From Dirofilaria immitis (lineage: Eukaryota; Nematoda; Chromadorea; Rhabditida; Onchocercidae), in NCBI GenBank assembly GCA_024305405.1, contig JAKNDB010000079.1:868001-932000 (forward strand): a stretch of DNA of 64,000 nt, in the 5' to 3' direction. Positions 25,901-59,646 of this stretch are shown piece by piece. The position numbers and the translations under genes were made by a program. The stretch's first letter is position 1, and each line of letters starts with the position of its first letter. Under the pieces are notes generated by a model that was not told the origin of the DNA, made no database searches, and was given only the letters and a program-made list of their open reading frames with translations.

Positions 25901-28900
25901 CGGCTTCACTTCGAAATGGTCCTTTAGCTTCAACTTGTGGTCATGTAATGCATTTCAGTTGTTATAAAAAGTAAGAATTTGTAATGATTTTATCGATTGA
26001 TATCCATGCTGCATCGTGATGAAGTAATAGAGCACAATTTATAGCTTGTTAATTTATGAAATGCACTATTTAGATTGCTGTACAGCAGTAAATTCTTTGA
26101 TTTTAATAAACCTTATTTCTTAGATTTTCTGAATTACTGAAAGATCGCGATCGTGGCCGTAATCGACAACTCATGGCATTCAATCCGCGTGTGCTCGATG
26201 TTAATTCTGGCGAATATCTGTGTCCATTATGTAAACGTTTAAGCAATGCAATATTACCAGTTCTACCACCTCTTGCTCAAATTTTCGCCGATAGGTATGC
26301 AAGACGTTAACTTTTCATATGAATAGTTTTTCCAACTTTTATTTTCTACGATAATCTGGGCTCTCAGTAACTTCGGTGCAGAATTTCCATATAAGAATAC
26401 TTTTTAGTTTACTAAATGTTATGTTTAGTATACTTGAATTATCTTCAAGTTAACATGCTATGATTAATTTCGAATAATTTTGCAGAACTGCTAACAAAGA
26501 AAGGCATATCGAATTTGAAGATTGGATAAATCATTTTGTAGGTTTTTTTGATGGTACATACTCTATCAGTAACGAAAAATCATTGAAAGGTCATAGCAAA
26601 AAAGGTTTGCACCACTTTTTCATTTTTTCTACAACATTGTTACATTGTTACAGATTGTAAATAAGTAGGAGAAGAGCTGCATTAAAAATTACATGAAAAA
26701 TGAAGTTTAGATCGCATTCGGAACGATCACTGATGGAATTAGCTAGTCGGGAAGTTGAAAATGGAAATACATTATCGGCATCGGTCCCTCAACATCCACT
26801 ATGTCCTTCATGATGCAAACAAATGCAGTCGTACGTCCGAGTAAGCTTTCATTGTCTCTTTTTAGAGACGATGTAATATACTTTTGCTGTCAATAGATTT
26901 CTTCTAGAAAAAGATCCAGCTAAAGGCATTGCGTTATATTATGTAACCTCAAATTTTTGTTGTAATTTGATTAAATAGAAGATAGAGCACAAGAATGATT
27001 GTAATTGGTAGTGAACAATGTTATTTGTTAACGCAGATTATTAAATGTTGGGGTTGAAGGCGTGCTGTGTAACTGTATTTGTTGAAATGAAAAATCCGCA
27101 ATTTATAGAACCGGATGAAATAATGGAGGTGGATGATAACGAAGAAAGCGTAATAAAACTGTTGGGAAAAAGCAAAGTGGTGCTGATGGACGTTTCTTTG
27201 CAATCCTAACAACCATTCCGGATGTGATGCATAAAATCAAAGATATGCTTATTCAGTCAGAAAAGCAACAAAATGATAGGTGTCGTATTTTTAATATCAA
27301 GAAAATCTCATTCCTAATCTTGAAATTATAAATTAAATAGAAATTGATCATGTATCAAACAACTGATAGAAAACTGAAATCATGAAGAAAAAGAAGAATT
27401 TAGTGTTTGGATAAATATGAATGTAGATTTTACTTGAATTCTATATTCATCGAAAATAATTTTTAGTGTACGAACGCATTTTTCACCAGCAATTTGGGAT
27501 ATGATGAATTATTTTCTCAATCAAACTTATTCGGTTAGTAGTTCATCAAGAAGCTAGAATTATATATTTAGTATATTTATGCATTTTATAGTGATAACGT
27601 TGCCTAAAAATATCAGTGTTCAGTTCTAGCATGATCTCGTGAAAAGTTAGTTTGAACTAAATATTTGCCATAACTTATTTTTTGTTAAAAATGTTGAGGA
27701 ACGTATGAATGGTAAGTGATCAGTTGATGGTTATTATCTTTTACAAATCGTTTGGAGAAATGGACATTTGTTTCAATTGTAAGATAGGCGAATTATATTT
27801 TGAAAAATTTGCAGCATTTGGAAAATGATGGAACTTCTGGTTATTTCAATCGGGAAATTATGGAAGCTATTTTTACGTTTCAAACTGCTGCGTTTTCACT
27901 TCGTTCAATTGCAGTAACACTTCGACGCGCTGGCAAGCCATTATTTGGAGCGTGGAATGCTAGACAGGTTGAATTTTTCATCAGAGATTTCACATGTTTG
28001 TTTAACTGCTACTATATCATACAAAATGTTATATAATAGAATAGTACTTTTCATTAGCGATGACAGTTAATGTTTTGTATATCTTACTCCAGACATATGA
28101 TATAAAGTAGATATATAATAAGTCTGATATTTGTAGTACTTCCATTTCTTGTTTTTGCAAGTTTGCTGTAGTGAAATTTTCAGGATTGACCAGTTCTGTA
28201 TTAGAGAAATTAGAATATTGATATTATTAATTAGAAGATAAAATTCATCGAAATTTTGACATAATTATCAAAATTTATTTTTAGCGTGAGTGCATATATG
28301 CATTGTCACGAAGCTGTGCAGCAGTGACAATGAAATGCTCTTCATCCTACTATTATCTAAGACTTCTTTTGCTCCAATTATTATCACCGCTTCTATCACA
28401 GCGAACAACTACTGATCAGAATCCTGCATCAGATTCTACGACGGAGTCAAAAAATCTCATCAATCATTCGTCACCAAAAACACTGGAAGCAAAAAGAAAA
28501 TGGAAATTCATTTACCAGAAGGAATGGATCTTTCCAACATGGTATATTTAGAAACGTCACTTTATTTCCTTTTTATCAAAAATTTTGTCAATTTTTTTTC
28601 CATTTCTTGCAATGGTTTCTAAGAAATGCTAACTGATGAAAGATAGGTAATCGATACCAGAACTGATTTTGTGTTTGAATATTTTTATTACTGAATCATT
28701 TTCAAAAACTTTTCAATTCGTTTCAAATCAAGATTGTGAATATTTGTCGTCATAATTGTAGTGAATGACCAAATGTCGTTGATTGTCTTGAAAACGTCAA
28801 TATCCATAAATTACTGTCTATTCTTTTCCAGTCCCAGTTGGAATTTGCAGTAGTTGTTCTGATAACAGAAGATATTAAGAAACCAGTAAACATCCTCACG

Positions 28901-31900
28901 ATCGATATGCTTTCACTTGCAGTAAGTATTTTAGTTAATTTCATACTTGAGATATTTTGTATTTTGAAAAATTTGTGCATTTCAAAATTAAGAACTCTCT
29001 ATTATAGATCGAAATGGCAATGTGTGAAGGTTGGGAATATATGAACAAGAATGGTAAAGTTATGAATAAAGAAGGAGTTGCTATGTTTCCACATGGTTCA
29101 GAAAATGAGCAATATGCTATACGATTGACGCTTATTGGACATCTCTATCAAGTATGTTTTATAATTGGTGATAATTATTTATTTTTATATAAATTATCTA
29201 TTTTTATTCATATCATGCAGGCATGATGTGCTATCAGTTATCGACTAATATCGATTGATGATTTGCATTAAACGCATATTGCTAAAGTCAAATTGATGGC
29301 TCTGAAGCATTATATCGAGGATTTGGTTTAATCGATTTTAATTTTCAATGATTTATGAATATCTTGAATCTGGATTTCAAAAATGATTTAAAGTTGGTCT
29401 TAGATCCAATGTTCATGAATAATTTTTCAATAACTATTGATTTTCTTCAGGTTATTGTTTCATTTGATGTTGAACCGATTATTTCAAAGCAACCAGCTTC
29501 TCCATTTGCTATGCCAGAGGACAAAGCATTGGATGATTTATTGCTCCATCTTTATACTATTGCTCGTCCTGGACAACAACTACTCTCAATGACTGCACTA
29601 AAAAGGTATCTTCTTAAAATTTTAAATTCATTCAGTTCTTTCTTTTTATTTGATTTGTTCATTTTTAGAATACTAATATGTTAAATCATTTTCATATGGT
29701 GCAATAACATATGGAGCATGCTTGTTCGTTACTAATTAATTTTATAGAGTTTCTTTTGAGATATGATGTAAATGCTCGCAAGAAATCTAGATATCAAAAG
29801 TCCTAGCGAAATATTATACCGCTTGCATTAATTAATCTGCTAAGTAAACTGCCGGTAATTGGAGTAACTTAATTATATCTGATTGATACATATCAGTATT
29901 TTTGGCCTTAATTGATTTTCAGGAATGTAAACTTTCTAATTGGTGCACGGGAATACATCAAAAACTCCTATATCTATATTGTCCGATTGTTATCACTTCT
30001 GAAGTATGATTAGATCGGGTCTTGTGGGAGATGTAAATTCTGTTCATTATATATCTATTCAAATGATAAGTATATTATTATGAAAACCATAGTATTGTGG
30101 AATTAATTGTGCATGTTGTTCCGAACCTTAGCTTTTCGACTTGGCAAAAGAAGATAGTTTTTCTACAAATTGGATTACAAAATTGGATTAAATCATATGT
30201 TTAAGTATGAAGTTAATTTGGAATATTTATACACAGTTTAAGCCATATCACTTTGTGCAATTATGTTATACCAACGTTAAATATAAATTTTATTTAAATT
30301 TGAACGTACTCATAAATATTCCTCCTCAACAATTATATTAATTATTCTAAATAATTTTGTTTTATAAAATTTGAAATTGCTTTAAGAATTTAAAAATTTT
30401 GCAGACACTTCATACGGCAGTACTTGAATTTCTACGTCCACTCTCACTTCTTTACCATGCACTTACGCTCGTACCACCACCAGAGGCTCTGAAAGGTAAT
30501 ATAATAAAGTTCATTTTTTTCTAATAGATGCTTTCTATCCATATATCTAGCTCATTTGAAACGAGTGGGATTTTAAATCTTTACTATTAGAGGATGGGAT
30601 TTTGTCTAACATATTATTGTTCTATTATCATAAAAAGATAAACTTCATTGAATTTATAATCAATCTTAGTATTGCTATTGATTTAAGTTAGATTTCAATT
30701 TTATTCTTAAATTTTGTACAAAAAAGAAACTTAGATAATATAAAGAAAATGAATTTTTGCTTTTTTGATCCCTCCGTTAATGAATTCGAGCCTTTATGCC
30801 GTTATCTTGGTTTCACGCCTAGTCTTGGCGAATTTCTTGGTGGATCATCCGTTGAAAAATTGTTTGCGTTGTGAGTTAAATTAATTTTTGATATAATAGG
30901 ATTTATAAAATAGCATTTAATTAATTAGGTATTATCTTGCACCGTGTAATTATTTGTTTATTTATTTACATTTATGTTTTTATCCATTTGTTAACACATT
31001 GAAGAAAATTACTGTTATATAGAAATTGTTCTTTGTTTTGGAATTAACTTTGTTTTTTACAGTATTTTATGAATTATAGTATTTTAATAATTTTTATGGA
31101 GCATATAATAGAGTCAGTAACCATAACTAGAAGTTACCAACATTAGTCTTTAATTTAAACATTGTTTTGAGGTGGACATCATCACAAGGAGATAAGTCTA
31201 AAATAGATTTTGTACGACAACCAGTTTTAGAAAATGCATTTGTACAGTTGCCCGAAGATTTTTCAGAATTAATCAATTACGCAGCTAATTTCAGGTTAAT
31301 GTTTTGAAGATTTTTTTCTTATTTTAGCAATATATATTCGTTTCGTACAATCATTTAAAAAGTAGAATCACTAATCTTGGGATTTGATATCGACAGTATT
31401 CAAAACAGCGCGATATATAATATTCTTGCGATAATTTGTTAGCCATAGTTATATTATGTATTGAAGTGATAATGGAACTTTTATGAACAGTGTCACTTAA
31501 GAACAGATTTCCAGTGAAGTGGAGTCAAATGTCGATGATTTTTTAAAATAACTTTTAATTAATAAAGAATGCTTAATTAGTACTATGAAATCGTTAACTT
31601 AAAATTTTTTTCTCCCTGAAATATATATCACTGAGTAGTTTTTGTTAATGTTATATGAGAAGCCATATCAATGCAAACAATGGATTATTATTGGATAAAT
31701 CGTCTAAAACTTAACAACAAATATTTCATATAAGTAATCCTAGCTTAAGGACGCACAGATTTTCAAGTTTTTTTTCAAAATTTGCATTCTTCAGATGTCC
31801 TTCTATTTCAAGTGACGATCGTTCATCATCGGCACCCAGTTTGTGTCTTCTTTGTGGATCATTGCTTTGTTCTCAAAGTTATTGTTGTCAGCGTACGGTA

Positions 31901-32622
31901 AGTTATAACAGCTAATATTAATCATTTGTTATGATACTCTACATTTTGATATGGTATTGAGTTCTATTTTTTTGATTAATAAGATGATATACTGTAAGAT
32001 GATAACTTTCTGATCCATTAAAGGTGAATGGTATTACACTTGGAGCTTGTTCTTATCATTTAAAAGCTTGCACTGGATCCTCCGGTGGTGTGTTTCTTCG
32101 GTGAGTGGTTTTTGCTGTTGTTTTTTCTTTTGGCATTGTGGGATGTTAATACTTTTAATATATCGTAATGTAATAGCAAAAGTAATAGTAATTGTCATTT
32201 GATTTTCTTGGAAAGAATTGGGAATCCTAGTTGTACTCATAAAAATTTAGAATTCGTGACAGTCAAATAGTACTCTTGACAACTCGTGAACGAGGCTGTT
32301 TATTCCCAGCACCTTATGTGGATGTATATGGTGAAACAGATCCAGGATTTCGGTGAGTATCTTTTTTATCATTAAATATTGCTAATTTATTTTGTATGAT
32401 GATTTTGTAGTTTGAATGGCATTCATTGTTGATGAAGAATATGTGATTCAATTTTTAAATTTATGAATTTTTCATAACAGGCGTGGAAATCCATTGCATC
32501 TTAGTCACGAGCTTTATGCGAAATTGGAAAATATTTGGCTTAATCAATCAATAGCGGAAGAAGTGGCCAATCAATATGAAATTGACCATCGTAACATAGG
32601 ACTTGAATGGCATCATTTTTAG
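13924..32622 (+). CDS. ubr-1: E3 ubiquitin-protein ligase UBR1/2 (N-degron recognition)
   Basis: Forty-eight exons encode about 1970 residues, collinear with animal UBR1/UBR2 from end to end. The ligase binds proteins with destabilising N-termini and, with an E2 of the RAD6/UBE2A type, ubiquitinates them for the proteasome. Domain order: UBR box (exons 2-4), ClpS-like N-domain (6-7), helical middle, RING-H2 (28-30) and C-terminal cap (42-48); details are in separate entries. Early exons: 13924-14080, 15015-15180, 15663-15740, 15912-16024, 16452-16583, 16689-16764, 17237-17377, 17671-17812, 18098-18229, 18451-18542, 18887-18964, 19297-19399, 19545-19629, 19941-20046, 20182-20310, 20502-20598, 20910-21119. 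The start is the first ATG of the frame; the alternative second Met is two codons on. About a dozen single-base breaks interrupt the frame. Exon 13 has a tandem acceptor (TTAGCAG, NAGNAG), which would add or drop one residue. Confidence 0.93.
15015..16024 (+). other. ubr-1: UBR box of ubr-1 (type 1 N-degron pocket, zinc-binding)
   Basis: Exons 2-4 read HPIACAYC, VFCGHVFRGGEATYSCKECA, CDPTCVMCYQCF, NSVHKSHRY and NGYCDCGDVEAWK. These supply the cysteine and histidine ligands of the three zinc sites and the acidic/aromatic pocket that binds Arg, Lys or His N-termini in the UBR family. One T is missing from the run at 15706-15709, between CYQCF and NSVHKSHRY; without it the frame stops at once. 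All key residues are otherwise present. Confidence 0.93.
16689..17377 (+). other. ubr-1: ClpS-like N-domain of ubr-1 (type 2 N-degron pocket)
   Basis: Exons 6 and 7 encode LYQTMLLNDETHTFDSVIRA and AMQLATMIDREGRASVRNGS, matching the UBR1 segment with LYNDE...HVI...A..IDKEGR that is homologous to bacterial ClpS and binds bulky hydrophobic N-termini. The ND dipeptide and the following helix are conserved. No frame problem occurs here. Confidence 0.85.
19191..19262. repeat. Short tandem repeat in a ubr-1 intron
   Basis: Three copies of TTATTCAAACTATATTTT or close variants in the intron before exon 12, within pyrimidine-rich sequence. Confidence 0.7.
21460..25300 (+). other. ubr-1: Helical middle of ubr-1 (exons 18-27)
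   Basis: Exons 21460-21529, 22022-22087, 22579-22768, 22983-23083, 23148-23227, 23314-23460, 23832-23993, 24362-24523, 24982-25115, 25192-25300. Conserved landmarks: AQMWRRNGFSLVNQ, YAAPTCRAEMFDRDILMLQ, the GERYMPGVGKS motif (family form GERYVPGVG), FFYHYSKTD, PPQFEPFYAPIINLL and LLRVVFERT. Exons 26-27 encode a lysine/glutamine-rich helix (KAKK, KKRKQAMDQ, then NRLQKQFVTQNQDLL) preceding the RING, as in the family. Single missing bases occur in exon 24 (about 23955-23975), exon 26 (about 25069-25075) and exon 27 (about 25257-25262); one also lies in exon 17 (about 21080-21105). Confidence 0.85.
25438..26294 (+). other. ubr-1: RING-H2 catalytic domain of ubr-1
   Basis: Exons 28 (25438-25578), 29 (25835-25970) and 30 (26124-26294). 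Zinc ligands visible in order: TCILCQEDED (first Cys pair), STCGHVMHFSCY (Cys, His, His, Cys) and GEYLCPLCKRLSN (last Cys pair). As in UBR1 the domain is stretched by a linker between the first and second parts. A frame jump lies in exon 29 (about 25858-25885), equivalent to one extra or two missing bases; the exon's last 30 codons read correctly only after it. Confidence 0.9.
26486..30003 (+). other. ubr-1: Post-RING region of ubr-1 (exons 31-41)
   Basis: Exons 26486-26604, 26711-26840, 26908-26942, 27037-27279, 27467-27533, 27815-27967, 28285-28541, 28832-28921, 29008-29151, 29451-29605, 29923-30003. Anchors to the family: FTFQTAAFSLRSIAVTLRRA followed by GKPLFGAWNARQ. The rest is less conserved. 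Frame breaks (one missing base each): A-run 26598-26603, about 26800-26812, G-run 27050-27053, about 27166-27178, A-run 28491-28495 and A-run 29600-29604. Exon 41 is a multiple of three; it is open in the frame reached if the 29600-29604 run regains one A, and that choice is my inference. Confidence 0.75.
30405..32622 (+). other. ubr-1: C-terminal cap domain of ubr-1 (exons 42-48)
   Basis: Exons 30405-30495, 30768-30870, 31172-31294, 31795-31897, 32024-32100, 32251-32352, 32481-32622. Family motifs: FLRPLSLLYHALTLVPPPEA, LPEDFSELINYAANFRCP, CLLCGSLLCSQSYCCQ, GACSYHLKACTGSSGGVF, APYVDVYGETDPGFRRGNPL and the terminal segment ending GLEWHHF. The cysteine/histidine pattern is that of the UBR1 C-terminal autoinhibitory domain. 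Before exon 43 the acceptor reads TTTTTTG where TTTTTTAG is expected, so one A appears to be missing at about 30767. Confidence 0.9.
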
Positions 32623-33239
32623 ATCATTTTTATATGAAGCTATTTTTCTTCCCTTTGATTTATTCATCATGGCTTATACTTATATATTTAGCATATTCTG
32701 TATAATTATATCCAAAAAGAAAGGGTTGAGCTTTCTTGCTGAAAACTTTTCAGACTTGGATATTTATATATTTAGAATAAATCTGAGTTTTGAGTGAAAT
32801 GGAGAACTAATTTTTGACTTTATTTGAGTAATGTATCATAATTTTCAGTTTTGCTTTTCGCTGAGCAATTAATTTCAATGAATACATAGTTACGGAAATA
32901 AATGGAATAAGTAACATAAATCCTCAACGGTATATTTATTGAGCTGATAATGTTATTCTATTCAGTAGCCGATAATTTGCGTTGAAATTATATGGAAATT
33001 AATTCTAGAAATGATAACGAGCTTTATATAAGAAAAGATGACAGACGAGCTTAAATATTTCTGAAGAATTTCAGTGCGGCCGTCTTCTTGTTTGTATTGA
33101 AATAGAAATAGCAAAATTTCACAATTTCATAGGCGTTTGAACTTGAAATATGTAAAAATAAAGTTATAATATGTATATATCTTCTTAGATTCTTATTTCA
33201 TTTATCAGATTATAGTATACATATATTTCTGGACAACCA
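32623..33239. other. ubr-1 3' flank
   Basis: AT-rich 3' flank of ubr-1. A polyadenylation signal AATAAA lies at 32776-32781, about 155 bp after the stop codon. Open frames overlapping 32603-32797 continue past the stop in another frame and are chance. Confidence 0.5.
32776..32781 (+). promoter_or_regulatory. Candidate ubr-1 polyadenylation signal AATAAA
   Basis: First clear AATAAA hexamer downstream of the ubr-1 stop on the coding strand. The cleavage site is not visible. Confidence 0.4.
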
Positions 33240-33726
33240 TTAATGTGAATGGTTTGCATCATCAATACAATTTTGAAAATGATTCATCGTTTCTGAGCTT
33301 ATTATATTTAACAGAAGTTCCGTATTTAATCCAGAAGCAAATTCTCTCATTTCATTATAAGGAATGAATTCTGATGATTTAAAAAAATGATGTATGACCT
33401 TTCTTCTTTTTTCTCCCTCATATTGAAGCAATAATTCATGAATTGTAAATATTTTTATGCATGCACATATTACATAGACGCTTTATACTTGTTTTTAAAA
33501 AAATCAATTGTTTTTTTGCAAAATGAAACTGCTCATTACTACTGATTTGATGCGATCTGATTTGTCAAACAGTTTTTGCTTCACATCTGTTCATATTTTA
33601 CGACAACTACATCAATTCTTCATCCAGGATTATCTCCATCAATGTAATTGATAGCTGATCATGCATCCACTTGACTTTTAACTTAACACATTCATATAAT
33701 TTGTAAAGCGTTAAAATGAGAGGCAT
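33240..33726 (-). CDS. Possible small two-exon gene, function unknown
   Basis: Two minus-strand open segments join in phase: 33726-33611 (starts MPLILTLYKLYECVKLKVKW, donor AT|GTAGTT) and 33480-33240 (ends TMNHFQNCIDDANHSH and a stop), about 118 residues. The second exon's composition (Glu, His, Arg, Ser) is less Ile/Asn/Lys-biased than random open frames in this AT-rich DNA. Against it: the acceptor ATAAAG lacks a pyrimidine tract, no homologue is recognised, and no spliced-leader site is obvious. It would converge with ubr-1 and lie downstream of trak-1 on the same strand. Confidence 0.25.
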
Positions 33727-35700
33727 TATTATTAGCTCAAAATGGGTACTATTTTATTCACTTTGCACCGAATTGTTTTTTAGCTTTTTGCTTGTACGAT
33801 AAGAATTTCAGTGGTAATATCTTCCGATCATCCTACGTTTTTCAAAAAAAAAAAAATCAACCTGAATTATGACCAATGCAAGAAAAAAATCTGTAATTTG
33901 TATTTAAGACAGAACAATAGTTCCCACTTTCCCCTCTTCTCTCTCTTTCTCTTCTAATTGAATTTGCTTTTAATAAATTTTCTTGAATTTTTCAATTCCT
34001 ATTTGAATTATTGAAAAGATCGATTTAAAAGGAAAAATTAATTATTTCGATTTTTCAATTTTTAGAATCTTTTTCTTTTATTAATTTGAGTTTTCAAATT
34101 ATAAAAGCTGATACTATTACATCATAAATTGGATTAAATAAAAGCATGCTTCCTGCTAGGGGTAAATTTTCGTTTTTTTTTCTATATGCTCTACTAATCT
34201 TCCTTCTTCTTCCGAAATTAATTATTTTTTCATTTGTCTATTACCGTCTTTTAAATTTTTAAACTTTTTTTTGCAAAATATCCTTTATTTTAATACTGTA
34301 TATTTTAGTATTGCTTCTCATTTTCTTTTTCTTTTTATGTGTATGTGTAGAAATTAATTGTGCAAAAGGTAATAAATAATTTAAGGGTTTTTTTAATATT
34401 TTTTTACTTTCAAAACATATCGTTTTTTTGGTAAAATTTAAAATTTTTCATACGTAAAAACGATTCAATAATGTGTTCAAGAAAGCAATATGTTAATATA
34501 GTAGAGTATTTTAAGAGATTTTTGTAAAATTTCAATTTTAACAATAGATTATCATATTGACAAAATATAATAGTTTCTATATTTTATTATTGATAATTTA
34601 TGTGGCACAAAATATGAGCTTAAAAACATAATTCTTATCATTAAACTAATGATTTGAGCGGCAATACAAGAGAAATATATATATTTATATTTGCATATAT
34701 ATATATATACTTTGATCAAAAATTCCTCTTACAATAAACTATTAATTTATCCTGCAGATATTTATTTGGATGAATTTAACAAATTTTGCTTAAAAATGCT
34801 AGTCGGTATTTTGCATAATTTAAACGAGATAAACAAATAATTATGAAAAATTTCTATATGTACAAAATGATAAGATAAGCGATAAGAGGAATTGTATTGA
34901 CAAATAAAATTTAGAAAAAGGCATACATATGTATTCGATGAAGGAATTTCTTCAAATTTATTTCATTCAAAAAGAAAGGAAAAAAAGAGATGAATGTAGG
35001 AAGAGTGTAAGCTTTTTCAATTTAATATTTTGATTATGATATGATTTTTGATTTGCATAAGCAATTTATCATTAACAGTAGATTAATTAATTTTAATCCG
35101 CTCTTTTTTTCCTTTATCATAATCATAAATCAGTCAATCATGTTAATCTATGACACGTTTTTTCTTTTTTTTCAATCTACATATTGTTTATTTATAAAAA
35201 ATGAAATTAAATTTTCATTTAATTTTATTTAAATTATATCAGAGAAGGTAGTGAAATTTTTTTTAGATATGTTTTACATTAAAAATTTTCAGCCTATTCA
35301 ACAAAGTATTAATATGCAAGACTGGAATAATCAAATCTTTTGTACTGAATTGATTAGAAATTTAAATGAAATAAAATTGATTCAATTTAATCAAATACAC
35401 ATAACATTCATTGTCTAATAAATTATAATGAAATTTTCAAGTTAAATCAAGTGATATATCTATCGCTCAATAGAAGCAAAGGAAGCAAAACTTGGAATTG
35501 TAGTATGATTTCAACTAATCACAATTATTATTATTCTATAGACTATTAACTATTACAACGTCGCATAAAATATAAGCCTATCACAATTGTTATCATTATA
35601 TTACGGGATGTTAATTGTTACAATTATCATTATCTTGCAAGATGTTAATTGTCACAATTATCATCATTTTACAAAATATTAGCTTTCCTTAAATTAATTT
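33727..35700. other. Intergenic region between ubr-1 and trak-1 3' ends
   Basis: Highly AT-rich, with many T and A runs and a (TA)n tract near 34677-34710. No supported gene. Near 35519-35682 there is a short tandem repeat, listed separately. Confidence 0.6.
35519..35682. repeat. Degenerate ~35-bp tandem repeat just downstream of trak-1
   Basis: Four imperfect copies of a unit around ATGTTAATTGTTACAATTAT followed by CATTAT, starting near 35519, 35581, 35618 and 35651. It abuts the trak-1 stop codon (35701), so it falls in the 3' UTR. Confidence 0.6.
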
Positions 35701-58118
<22,418 letters not shown>

Positions 58119-59610
58119 CTAAAAGCTTTTTCATTTCTCTTGATTTTTTATTTTTATTTATTTAAATCGATCAATAATTTATAATTGAATAATATTGTTA
58201 TATTTCATTTGCATAAAATATTTTGTCGTCGTTTAATTGTAGCAAATATCTTCCTTCTATCCACTCTCTTCCCTCCTCTCTCCCTCTCTCTCTCTCTCTT
58301 TATCTATTCCTTTTCTCTTTCGCGTTGTTGTTTCGAAAAATTCTGAAAATTTCCGAATTTTTGATTAAATTGATTTTACAGTTTGAAACAAATTCATTTC
58401 GTGATGAAAAGAAAAAACAAATAAAATTAAAAAAAAATATTCGTCAAAAAAAGAAAAGAAAATGAAAATGAAAATGAAAATGAAATGAAAGCTAATCATG
58501 CGGAATCTGATTCGAGAACAAGATAGAAAGTGAAGAACAAAATTGATGACGAAAAGAATTTATAAATCTGTTTGTTATCATATAACAAACATGTAACTAT
58601 CTTGATATTTGCTGCAACTATTATTTTGATTAATAACCATTATCAAAATATTATCCTTACATTCATTTCATTTTATTTCATCAAAATAATTATTTAAAAA
58701 TAGGAAAAACATTTCGTATTAAGTCAATTAGTTTAACTGTTCGTTTTTCACCTGTCCGTATCATATTTTATTTAAATTGATAAGGTGATAAATGAATGAA
58801 TGAAAACGATTGCATATGAAATATCTAAAATATATTTCAATAAAAGTGCAATGATATTTACTGCTAACTATTATTATGATATGATAACAAACTATTATCA
58901 AAATATTTTTCCTTAATTCATGAAAAAGAATGATAAGCTTTTTAAATGCTAACCGATGAAGAGTTCTTCAAGAACTATTTCTGAAAAGTTATGAAAGAAT
59001 GATTCATATTGTCTCATAAATATTAGTATGATTCAATTCATTGAATGATTCTGATCTCTTAATTATTCAATATTTTTATGCGAAATTATTTTTTATTATA
59101 AAAAAGTGTCAAAGCTATGTTAAATATGCAAATGAAATCGAGAATTAAACCTGAACGAATCGATAATCTCGAAGTATAAAACTTTTAACAAATGAATGAA
59201 TGAAATTTTCAAATTGATTTTTGATCTTCCGAAAAAAATGTTAAAATAAGATAAAAATGATGATAGAAAAAGATTGTAATATAATTTATCGATAAAAATT
59301 CGATTAAATTTCGATGATAACTGTCAATTTAAATCTTTCTAAGAATTGATTAAAGCGAAGAGGAAAAAAGATAGTGGACATATTGATGAAGTCCTGATAT
59401 TGACGCAGACGACAAAGAAATTAGGCTGTTGACGATCGATGAGAGTAAAATGAGTTTGCCTTCTTTTTGTTTCGTCTTTTTTTTATTCATAAAGTGGCAA
59501 ATTTTTAAAGGACAAATAGAAATGAGGCTAGGTTATCAATGATAATGATAATGGTGACGAAATGATGGTGACGAAATGATGATGACGATGATGATGACGA
59601 TGATGATGAC

Positions 59611-59646
<36 letters not shown>

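Noticed and set aside
27021..27212. Minus-strand open frame opposite ubr-1 exon 34
   Set aside because: It is the antisense of a conserved plus-strand exon whose frame is recovered on the plus strand.
1265..32622. Reading the frame-broken genes as pseudogenes
   Set aside because: Intron structure, splice sites and zinc-ligand residues are intact, the breaks are single-base indels and many fall in homopolymers. Four unrelated single-copy genes would have to decay in the same way.
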